A stretch of 64,000 nucleotides of DNA from Andrena cerasifolii (taxonomy: Eukaryota; Arthropoda; Insecta; Hymenoptera; Andrenidae), in assembly GCF_050908995.1 (NCBI RefSeq), contig NW_027485014.1:1-64000 (forward strand), written 5' to 3'. The first letter of the stretch is position 1, and each line of letters opens with the position of its first letter. A model generated the notes under the pieces. The model made no database searches. It was given only the letters and a program-made list of their open reading frames with translations, and was not told where the DNA came from. The position numbers and the translations under genes were made by a program. Positions 15,001 to 24,300 of this stretch are shown here, piece by piece.

Positions 15001-18000
15001 ACTCGTTTTACGCGGTTTACTCGTTTTACTCGTATTACTCGTTTTACTCGTTTTACTCGTTTTACTCGTTTTACTCGTTTTACTCGTTTTACTCGTTTTA
15101 CTCGTTTTACTCGTTTTACTCGTTTCACTCGTTTTACTGGTTTTACTAATTTTACTCGTTTTACTCGTTTTACTCGTTTTACTCGTTTTACTCGTTTTAC
15201 TCGTTTTACTCGTTTTACTCGTTTTACGCGGTTTACTCGTTTTACTCGTATTACTCGTTTTACTCGTTTCACTCGTTTCACTCGTTTTACTCGTTTTACC
15301 CGTTTTACTCGTTTTACTCGTTTTACTCGTTTTACTCGTTTTACTCGTTTTACTCGTTTTACTCGTTTTACTCGTTTTACTCGTTTTACTCGTTTTACTC
15401 GTTTCACTCGTTTTACTGGTTTTACTAATTTTACTCGTTTTACTCGTTTTACTCGTTTTACTCGTTTTACTCGTTTTACGCGGTTTACTCGTTTTACTCG
15501 TTTTACTAGTTTTACTAGTTTTACTAGTTTTACTCGTTTTACTCGTATTACTCGTTTTACTCGTTTTACGCGGTTTACTCGTTTTACTCGTATTACTCGT
15601 TTTACTCGTTTTACTCGTTTTACTCGTTTTACTCGTTTTACTCGTTTTACTCGTTTTACTCGTTTTACTCGTTTTACTAGTTTTGCTCGTTTTACTCGTT
15701 TTGCTCGTTTTACTCGTTTTACTCGTTTTACTCGTTTTACTCGTTTTACTAGTTTTACTCGTTTTACTAGTTTTACTAGTTTTACTAGTTTTACTCGTTT
15801 TACTCGTTTTACTCGTTTTACTCGTTTAACTCGTTTTACTCGTTTCACTCGTTTCACTCGTTTTACTCGTTTTACTCGTTTCACTCGTTTTACTCGTATT
15901 ACTCGTTTTACTCGTTTTACGCGGTTTACTCGTTTTACTCGTATTACTCGTTTTACTCGTTTCACTCGTTTCACTCGTTTTACTCGTTTTACTCGTTTTA
16001 CTCGTTTTACTCGTTTTACTCGTATTACTCGTTTTACTCGTATTACTCGTTTTACTCGTTTTACGCGGTTTACTCGTTTTACTCGTATTACTCGTTTTAC
16101 TCGTTTTACTCGTTTTACTCGTTTTACTCGTTTTACTGGTTTTACTAATTTTAATCGTTTTACTCGTTTTACTCGTTTTACTCGTTTTACTCGTTTTACT
16201 CGTTTTACTCGTTTTACTCGTTTTACTCGTTTTACTCGTTTCACTCGTTTTACTCGTTTCACTCGTTTTACTGGTTTTACTAATTTTACTCGTTTTACTC
16301 GTTTTACTCGTTTTACTCGTTTTACTCGTTTTACTCGTTTTACGCGGTTTACTCGTTTTACTCGTATTACTCGTTTTACTCGTATTACTCGTTTTACTCG
16401 TTTCACTCGTTTCACTCGTTTTACTCGTTTTACTCGTTTTACTCGTTTTACTCGTTTTACTCGTTTTACTCGTTTTACTCGTTTTACTCGTATTACTCGT
16501 TTTACTCGTTTTACTCGTATTACTCGTTTTACTAGTTTTACTCGTTTTACTAGTTTTACTAGTTTTACTAGTTTTACTAGTTTTACTCGTTTTACTCGTT
16601 TTACTCGTTTTACTCGTTTTAATCGTTTTACTCGTTTTACTCGTTTCACTCGTTTCACTCGTTTCACTCGTTTCACTCGTTTCACTCGTTTCACTCGTTT
16701 CACTCGTTTCACTCGTTTCGCTCGTTTCACTCGTTTCGCTCGTTTCACTCGTTTCGCTCGTTTTACTCGTTTCACTCGTTTCACTCGTTTGACTCGTTTT
16801 ACTCGTTTTACTCGTTTTGCTCGTTTTACTCGTTTTACTCGTTTTACTCGTTTTACTCGTTTTACTCGTTTTACTCGTTTTACTCGTTTTACTCGTTTCA
16901 CTCGTTTTACTCGTTTCACTCGTTTTACTCGTTTTACTCGTTTCACTCGTTTCACTCGTTTCACTCGTTTCACTCGTTTCACTCGTTTCACTCGTTTGAC
17001 TCGTTTTACTCGTTTTACTCGTTTCACTCGTTTCACTCGTTTTACTCGTTTCACTCGTTTCACTCGTTTCACTCGTTTTACTCGTTTCACTCGTTATACT
17101 CGTTTCACTCGTTTCACTCGTTTTACGCGTTTTACTCGTTTTACGCGTTTTACTCGTCTTACTCGTTTTACTCGTCTTACTCGTTTTACTCGTTTTACTC
17201 GTTTTACTCGTTTTACTCGTTTTACTCGTTTTACTCGTTTTACTCGTTTTACTCGTTTTACTCGTTTTACTCGTTTTACTCGTTTTACTCGTTTTACTCG
17301 TTTTACTCGTTTTACTCGTTTTACTCGTTTTACTCGTTTTACTCGTTTTACTCGTTTTACTCGTTTTACTCGTTTTACTCGTTTTACTCGTTTTACTCGT
17401 TTTACTCGTTTTAATCGTTTTACTCGTTTTACTCGTTTGACTCGTTTCACTCGTTTCACTCGTTTCACTCGTTTGACTCGTTTCACTCGTTTGACTCGTT
17501 TTACTCGTTTTACTCGTTTTACTCGTTTTACTCGTTTTACTCGTTTTACTCGTTTTACTCGTTTTACTCGTTTTACTCGTTTTACTCGTTTTACTCGTTT
17601 TACTCGTTTTACTCGTTTTACTCGTTTTACTCGTTTCACTCGTTTTACTCGTTTTACTCGTTTTACTCGTTTTACTCGTTTTACTCGTTTCACTCGTTTC
17701 ACTCGTTTCACTCGTTTCACTCGTTTTACTCGTTTCACTCGTTTCACTCGTTTTACTCGTTTTACTCGTTTTACTCGTTTTACGCGTTTTACTCGTTTTA
17801 CGCGTTTTACTCGTCTTACTCGTTTTACTCGTTTTACTCGTTTTACTCGTTTTACTCGTTTTAATCGCTTTACTCGTTTTACTCGTTTTACTCGTTTTAC
17901 TCGTTTTACTCGTTTTACTCGTTTTACTCGTTTTACTCGTTTTACTCGTTTTACTCGTTTTACTCGTTTTACTCGTTTTACTCGTTTTACTCGTTTTACT

Positions 18001-19145
18001 AGTTTTGCTCGTTTTACTAGTTTTGCTCGTTTTACTCGTTTTACTCGTTTTACTCGTTTTACTCGTTTTACTCGTTTACTCGTTTCACTCGTTTTACTCG
18101 TTTTACTCGTTTTAATCGTTTTACTCGTTTTACTCGTTTGACTCGTTTGACTCGTTTGACTCGTTTCACTCGTTTGACTCGTTTCACTCGTTTTACTCGT
18201 TTTACTCGTTTTACTCGTTTTACTCGTTTTACTCGTTTTACTCGTTTACTCGTTTTACTCTTTTACTCGTTTTACTCGTTTTACTCGTTTTACTCGTTTC
18301 ACTCGTTTCACTCTTTTACTCGTTTTACTCGTTTTACTCGTTTTACTCGTTTCACTCGTTTCACTCGTTTCACTCGTTTCACTCGTTTGTTTCACTCGTT
18401 TTACTCGTTTTACTCGTTTCACTCGTTTTACTCGTTTCACTCGTTTTACTCGTTTTACTCGTTTTACTCGTTTCACTCGTTTGACTCGTTTCACTCGTTT
18501 TACTCGTTTTACTCGTTTTACTCGTTTTACTCGTTTTACTCGTTTTACTCGTTTTACTCGTTTTACTCGTTTTACTCGCTTTACTCGTTTTACTCGTTTT
18601 ACTCGCTTTACTCGCTATACTCTTTTTACTCGTTTTACTAGTTTTGCTCGTTTTACTAGTTTTGCTCGTTTTACTAGTTTTGCTCGTTTTACTCGTTTTA
18701 CTCGTTTTACTCGTTTTACTCGTTTTACTCGTTTTACTCGTTTTACTCGTTTTACTCGTTTTACTCGTTTTACTCGTTTTACTCGTTTTACTCGTTTTAC
18801 TCGTTTTACTCGTTTTACTCGTTTTACTCGTTTTACTCGTTTTACTCGTTTTACTCGTTTTACTCGTTTTACTCGTTTTACTCTTTTTACTCGTTTTACT
18901 AGTTTTGCTCGTTTTACTAGTTTTGCTCGTTTCACTCGTTTTACTCGTTTCACTCGTTTCACTCGTTTTACTCGTTTCACTCGTTTTACTCGTTTCACTC
19001 GTTTTACTCGTTTTACTCGTTATACTCGTTTCACTCGTTTCACTCGTTTCACTCGTTTTACTCGTTTTACTCGTTTTACGCGTTTTACTCGTTTTACGCG
19101 TTTTACTCGTCTTACTCGTTTTACTCGTTTTACTCGTTTTACTCG
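1..19145 (+). repeat. 9-bp satellite array, ACTCGTTTT polarity (left arm, continues off the left edge)
   Basis: The whole stretch is head-to-tail copies of ACTCGTTTT with no unrelated sequence. Common single-base variants are ACTCGTTTC, ACTAGTTTT, GCTCGTTTT, ACTCGTATT, ACTCGCTTT, ACGCGTTTT, ACTCGTCTT and ACTCGTTTG. Linked variants recur as sets: ACTAGTTTT followed by GCTCGTTTT; ACTGGTTTT followed by ACTAATTTT (for example near 870, 1985, 3320, 9810, 15136); and ACGCGGTTT with ACTCGTATT. Occasional 8-bp or 10-bp units shift the register (for example near 480, 2650, 8674). The array meets the truncated LTR at 19146. Because 9 is a multiple of 3 and the unit lacks stops in most frames, long open frames occur on both strands; they encode only tripeptide repeats and show no gene features. 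Constitutive heterochromatin (pericentromeric or subtelomeric) is the likely setting, by inference. Confidence 0.97.
8681..19145 (+). repeat. Two tandem copies of a ~5.3-kb higher-order satellite block
   Basis: Rare landmarks recur at a near-constant spacing. The CGTTATACTCG mark at 8679-8686 recurs at about 13989 (offset 5310). The GTTTTTCTCGC mark at 9380 recurs at 14717 (offset 5337). The TATACTCTTT mark at 13279 recurs at 18616 (offset 5337). All offsets are multiples of 9, and the differences equal whole units gained or lost. Copy A is about 8681-13990 and copy B about 13991-19145. An earlier partial copy is suggested by TATACTCTTT at 7591 (offset 5688 to 13279). Block edges are approximate because they were placed by eye. 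Confidence 0.75.
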
Positions 19146-19620
19146 TGACTCATGCACGAAATATGCGTCGCAATAAGACTTCCGGGTTTTTTATAAAGGG
19201 CATTCGAAAAGGACTTCGCAATATTATTTCCGGGGTTTTTATGAGGGGCGCTCGAGAAGGGGGACTCAAACTAGTTACATGTGGTTTGCGTGTTTTGATT
19301 GGAACGGGGTAAGAGTGGCTTTGACTCGGTGGGTCGTAGGGAGGTCGTGAGACGTAGTCTCGATGTAAGAGGGTTTTTGGGACGAGGGACTTGTTTAGAC
19401 TTTGAAGGTGAGGGAGGAGATCGTGCCTCGTAGGGCGTAGAGGGAAGGGGATTTCGTAGTAGATCATCTTGAGATAGGGACCGCTAAGGTATATCGTCAA
19501 GGTGGTCGGTAGTTGGGAAAAAGGGGTAAGATTTGAATTCGAGGGATTTTGGCGAAGATTTGGAGTTATTTGTGGGGAAGACTCTAATTACGACTGCGCG
19601 AAAAATAGTGGGACGTCACA
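19146..19620 (-). mobile_element. Truncated 3' LTR (first 475 bp of U3 only)
   Basis: On the - strand it starts directly after the polypurine tract with TGTGACGTCCC, as an LTR should. It matches 27759-28233 over all 475 bp. It then stops abruptly at the satellite, while the 5' LTR continues for another 1142 bp through a TATA box, a poly(A) signal and tandem repeats to a proper LTR end. At the junction the satellite ACTCGT and the LTR sequence share CGTG/CG, a short homology. The fragment keeps neither core promoter nor poly(A) signal. Antisense open frames inside it (for example 19150-19500) occur identically in the 5' LTR and are incidental. Confidence 0.9.
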
Positions 19621-19631
19621 CCTCCCCCCTT
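19621..19631 (-). other. Polypurine tract of the Ty3/gypsy element
   Basis: On the - strand the sequence AAGGGGGGAGG lies immediately before the LTR start TGTGACG. It would serve as the plus-strand primer during reverse transcription. The identical 11-nt core precedes the LTR of the errantivirus at 61051-61063. Confidence 0.85.
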
Positions 19632-19636
19632 ATATG

Positions 19637-19656
19637 AAGAAATGCCTGCATTTCTT
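19637..19656. repeat. Perfect 9-bp inverted repeat next to the PPT
   Basis: AAGAAATGC and GCATTTCTT flank a 2-nt spacer, 5 nt from the PPT. In the genomic RNA it would form a tight hairpin just upstream of the plus-strand primer. It lies in the 3' noncoding stretch 19621-19952, which otherwise holds A/T-rich sequence (A-rich on the + strand near 19735-19800) and no gene. Confidence 0.7.
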
Positions 19657-19952
19657 AACATTAAGGAGCGGGATGGACTTAGCTGTTCGCCATCACGCGA
19701 AAAACAAATATATATTTATGGTGCCCCGAAAAAATGAAAATAATAAAAAAAAATTTGATTTTTAATAATGAAATTATTACTAAAGGGAAATATATACAAG
19801 GGATTTATTTACAAGGAAGAGGGGGGTGGAAGGAAGGTTTGTTAGGACGGGAACTATTTACAGGATAGGTGGGGAGGGGACTTAATAGGGGGTGCACTCA
19901 TCCAGGAGGAAGGTGAGGTCCTGACCGCTCTGATATAGGTCATCGAACCATC

Positions 19953-20405
19953 TCAAAACTCGGGTGTCAGCCCCTCGTGGTCTGGGACCCTGGTGGCTGA
20001 CCTCGTGTCCAGGATTTCCACCACTCCTGGCCAAGGTGGAATGACGGAAGGAACGGGGAAGTCGGGACCTAGGGATGGTGTTAGGATCTGGTAGGGTGCT
20101 GGAGGGGCGAGTCCCCGTTCCGTCGCCGCGTACGCGGGAGGGTTATACGGGGGCGGGGGTGTTGCGTCCTCCTGCATCTTCTCCCAATCCGTCGGCGTTG
20201 GCGGGGGCGAGTCATCGATGGTGATGACCTCTATGGCCTCCCTGATGACGACGGAGGATGTTATCCTGGGGAGGAGGGGCGAAACGCTCCTTCCTTCCTT
20301 TATGGCCTGCCGGCGCCGCCATCGGAGTTGGGCCAGTTTATGGCCCTTTCCTCCACCCTTATGCGGCCTTCTGGGGGAAGGCCCATCTCCTCTAGAGGCG
20401 GGCAT
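19953..20405 (-). CDS. Small proline-rich third ORF downstream of pol
   Basis: An ATG-initiated frame of 150 residues lies between the integrase stop (20482) and the PPT, the place where env or accessory genes sit in Ty3/gypsy elements. I do not recognise the product. It has no signal peptide or membrane segment, so it is not a typical Env. The first 40 residues are strongly basic (RRPHKGGGKGH, RWRRRQ). Residues 57-66 (REAIEVITID, then DS) look like a SUMO-interaction-type hydrophobic/acidic patch. Residues 82-92 contain PPPPYNPPAY, a PPxY motif of the kind that recruits Nedd4-family ubiquitin ligases, and PPAPY follows at 101-105. Being open and basic/proline-rich favours a real protein, but with one copy I cannot show coding selection. 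It would need a spliced or reinitiated message. Confidence 0.55.
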   Translation of the reverse strand: MPASRGDGPSPRRPHKGGGKGHKLAQLRWRRRQAIKEGRSVSPLLPRITSSVVIREAIEVITIDDSPPPTPTDWEKMQEDATPPPPYNPPAYAATERGLAPPAPYQILTPSLGPDFPVPSVIPPWPGVVEILDTRSATRVPDHEGLTPEF

Positions 20406-20481
20406 GGCTGGTATTTTTGCTACTTTTAGAAATGGGTTTAAATTGATTAATCACATGTATATAGGTTTGGTGTTATTACGC

Positions 20482-21348
20482 TCAACCGGGACTCTCGCGC
20501 ATTCGACCAAGGCGCGCTTTATTCGCATGTATCATCCTGGTCCTGCCTTTCCAGGAAATTTTTAAATTTTGTGAAGGGATTACCTCCAGTATTGTGTGCG
20601 GACCAGAGTACTGGTCACCAAATTTTCCTTTTCGCGGTTCTATTAGAACGAAAACTGAGTCGCCCGGTTTGAAGGTCTCTTCGTTAATATGTTTGTCGTA
20701 ATATCTTTTGTACCGAATTTTAGATTGATTGAGCTTTTCCGCTGCGGCGGTTTGTAATTCTTGCACCCTCGTGCTTAGTTTCGAGAAGTAATGGTTATAT
20801 GTTTCGTTGTCAAAATCTTCGGGTACCGGACTTCGGCTGGGCACCCGGGCTACTTTCCCGAATACTAACTCGTGCGGAGTGTAACCAGTGCCCTCGTGGA
20901 CACTAGTGTTATAAGAGAACGCGGCCAAATCGGTCCATTCGTCCCAGTCGCTGTATCTACCGATAAACATTTTTAGATATTCGGTCAAAACGTGGTGCGA
21001 TCGCTCTAAAGAGCCGTTAGTCTGCGGGTGAAAGGCTGTGGTTCGAAATTGTTGGATTTTAAATTTCCGTGCTACCGCTTTCATGAAGTTACTAGTGAAA
21101 TTTGTTCCTTGATCGGTGAGGATGGCTCTGGGAGCTCCGAATTGACAGATGAATTTTTTGATGAATGTATCTGCAATTTTTATTGACGTGGATTGTTTGA
21201 GGGGCTCACATACAAAGTATTTGGTCAGTAAATCCTGGATGGTTAGTATGTAGGTGTTGCCTGCTCTTGTGGTAGGCAGAGGCCCTACTATATCCAGCGC
21301 AACCTTATCGAAAGCGCGTCCAGGCGTATCAGTAAGAATCATCGGTTG
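20482..21348 (-). CDS. pol: Pol, C-terminal part: integrase catalytic core and C-terminal domain
   Basis: This is the same reading frame as the upstream pol segment, separated from it by one TGA (21349-21351). From the first downstream Met (21342) there are 286 residues. The retroviral integrase core shows the full catalytic triad: D17 (VALDIVGPL), D77 (ILTDQGTNF) and E113 (NGSLERSH). That gives D-X59-D-X35-E, the canonical spacing. The C-terminal portion carries a basic region and a GPY/F-like module (QYSGPHTI), then a stop at 20482. No chromodomain is visible after it. Integrase joins the cDNA to host DNA in the nucleus. This segment would be made only by suppression of the TGA or by internal initiation, so in this copy it is probably not produced as a functional enzyme. 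Confidence 0.9.
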   Translation of the reverse strand, partial: QPMILTDTPGRAFDKVALDIVGPLPTTRAGNTYILTIQDLLTKYFVCEPLKQSTSIKIADTFIKKFICQFGAPRAILTDQGTNFTSNFMKAVARKFKIQQFRTTAFHPQTNGSLERSHHVLTEYLKMFIGRYSDWDEWTDLAAFSYNTSVHEGTGYTPHELVFGKVARVPSRSPVPEDFDNETYNHYFSKLSTRVQELQTAAAEKLNQSKIRYKRYYDKHINEETFKPGDSVFVLIEPRKGKFGDQYSGPHTILEVIPSQNLKISWKGRTRMIHANKARLGRMRESPG

Positions 21349-24300
21349 TCAGGTTTTAACACGGACGAGTTTCTTCCGTTGGCAGTCCGCGCAGTTCCGA
21401 ACGTAGCTTTCTACGGCTTTCTTCATACCTTTCCAAAAGTAGTGGGAGCGGATGCGGTTATATGTTTTAGTTACTCCCTTATGTCCGGCTATCGCGGATG
21501 CGTGATTTTCCGTAATTATGTTTTGTCGTTCCGATTCTACGGGGATTTGAACTAGTTGTAAACAAATGGTAACGCTAGTGTCCTCCTCATTGACGGCTTC
21601 GAGGACACCCATAATAATATCTTGCCAGTTTAGCTGGTCGATATTTGTCGTTTTAGCTATGCTAAATGAATGTATTATCAGTTCACGTACTACGTTTTTG
21701 AGAGAGGCAAGGGCGTCATCCCATGTCGTCGCGGTTAAGGGCGTATCTTTAGTTTCCTTAATAACCAGTCCGATAAGGATTTGTCCCTTATTGTATTTCA
21801 CGTGGGCTTTGCCCAGTGTGAGGTCGCTTGGTGCCGTTAGAGTTCCCATTGCTTCCAAATGTTTAGCTCCGTCGTCGCACGGCTTTCCATCCGCGCTGAG
21901 AAAGAAGACGAGTGTATCTTTTCGGAGGGATAGCGGGTCGCGGCTGATTGACGGCGTCACCCTGATGTCTCGATCGGGGTCAGCCTCGTATGCTGCTTCG
22001 TGAAGATCATCCAGCTCGATTATTGAGGAATCCGAGTCTGAACTCGATTCGTTTGACCCCATTGATACTGCCTCGGAGTCTGGATCATCCTGTTCCTGTG
22101 GTGTGAATGGTCGCGGAGGCGACATGATTGAATGGGGAGTACTCAACCGCTCACTTTCTTCTTCTTGATTCTCCTCCTCTACACTACTCATCGTTTCTTG
22201 TAGGGTATTCGGAGAGGAATCTGGTGGTTTGGTCGTGGGTGTTTCCTTTTGGCGCACCTTTCGGTACGGCTGTGTTCTTCGGGGTATCGTTCCCCAATGG
22301 GTGCTGGCCGTAGGTGTTGCTGCGGAGGTTGGTGCGTTGACGGTCCGAGGCCTCTTGGGGCTACTTGGTGTACCTGATAGGTCCTCCCAATCGTCGTCTG
22401 CTTCTTCTCGCGGTCTTACAGGACAAGCTGCTACTGTAGGAGGGTTACGGGATAGGGCGTCAGCAAGTTTGTTGCTTTTTCCTGGCTGATAGCGAATTTC
22501 ATATTTATATTCCGCTAGTTTTAGGCGCCATCTAACGAGGCGTGACGTCGGGTCCTTCACCTTATGTAACCAAATCAAGGGTTGATGGTCGGTATATAAA
22601 ATAAATTTCCTTCCATAAAGGTAAGGTCGGAAGTATCTGACGCAGTATACTATAGCTAAGAGTTCCTTTTCTATAGTCGAGTAATTTATTTCGGCCTTGT
22701 TCAGGAGTCGGGAAGCGTAAGCAATCGGTAGCTCTTTATCTGTGACAGCTTGACTCAATATTCCTCCTATAGCATATTCGGAGGCGTCTGTAGTAACGTG
22801 AAATTCCAGTTCAAAATTTGGATATTGCAGGATAGGTTCGTTCTGCAATGCTGATCTTAGATGATCGAAGGCGCTTTGCTGGGACGGTCCCCAGGCGAAT
22901 GCTGTGTCCTTCTTCAGTAACGAGGTTAATGGGCGAGCCGTTTTAGAAAACTCTGGGATAAATCTTCTGTAATATCCGGTCAGTCCAAGGAATTCTTTGA
23001 TTCCCTTTGGTGTGCGAGGTGCAGGGTAGTTCCGGACTGCTTGGACTTTTTGTTGGTCCGGTTTCACACCCTCCTCGGTGATTATGTGTCCCAAATATGC
23101 GACTTCTCTGTGCAGGAACTTACATTTGGAAGGTTGGAGTTTAAGGTTTGCCTCTCGTAAGCGATGGGCGAGTTTTTTAAATTTAATTAAGTGTTCCGTG
23201 AGGGAACTTGCGTAGAGGACGATATCGTCCAAATAAACGAACATTTCTGTGCCCTGGAGCCCCGTAAGGGTGTGGTCCATCAGACGTTGGAAAGTCGCCG
23301 GTGCATTACAAAGCCCAAATGGCATTCTTACAAACTCGTAGTGTCCATGAGGTGTAGAGAATGCTGTTTTTGGTGCGTCTTCCGGCTTCATAGGTATTTG
23401 GTGGAATCCCGAAGCGAGGTCAAACACGGAGAAGTACTTGGCTCCTCCTAATTGATCCAATATCTCATTGATATTTGGAAGCGGGTATGCGTCGGCAACG
23501 GTCTTTTTGTTGAGTTCCCTAAAATCTATTACCATTCGCCACTGGGGTTCCCCATCAGGTCCTGGCTTCTTGGACACGATCCAGACGGGTGAGTTGTAAG
23601 GAGACAACGATGGTTTCACAATTTCATTTTCCAGTAGCTTGCGTACTTGTTGGTCGATTTCCTTCTTATGTACTGGAGGGAAGCGATATTGTTTCGTGTT
23701 GACAGGCACTGGGTCCGTCGTCTGGATCCTGTGCTGGATGACATTTGTATGACCTAACTTCTCGTCTGGTAGATGGAAAAGGTCGTGATTTTTCCTTATA
23801 ATTTCTTGGACATGGTGTTTTTCCTCTTGATTCATATGTTCCGTTGAGATTGATTGGAGTATTCGTTCTACCCTCGAAGGGGTTTCCTCGGAATTTTCCC
23901 GAGTTTTTGATCCAGACGTAACCGCAAGAGACTTAAGGGAGGTTAGGGGAAGGGTAAATTTGGCGTAATGCGCAGGGGTTGAGGGTGAGTGCACCTTCGC
24001 GGGTGCCTCGAAATAGTGGATCGACGGATCCGGGGCTAAGAGGGACTTGTTTTTTATTAGGTCGGGGATGGGAGTAGTGCCTGTCGGCATTGTAGTCTCT
24101 TTTGGTCGGTTTTGTCTGGGTTCCGGAATTATCCTGTCGAATTCCTCTAGTTCAACGGTGGGTATTGTGACTGCTGTGTCTACCCCATTTGAATTTATTA
24201 TTTGCAGGTATGCCTTGCCGTCTTGGTTACGGACAAGCGCGTTACCGGCATGGACTCCTGTACCTAGGTCTAACCGGGGCAAATACCCTTCTTCTATATT

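Noticed and set aside
19150..19500. 116-codon - strand ORF, with an identical copy at 27763-28113
   Set aside because: It lies within U3 of the LTR and appears twice only because the LTR is duplicated; no domain and no ordered pattern.
20218..20565. + strand ORFs opposite gag, pol and ORF3 (for example 20218-20565, 21566-22003, 24047-24415, 24733-25008, 24977-25273)
   Set aside because: Antisense shadows of - strand coding sequence with no recognisable domains.
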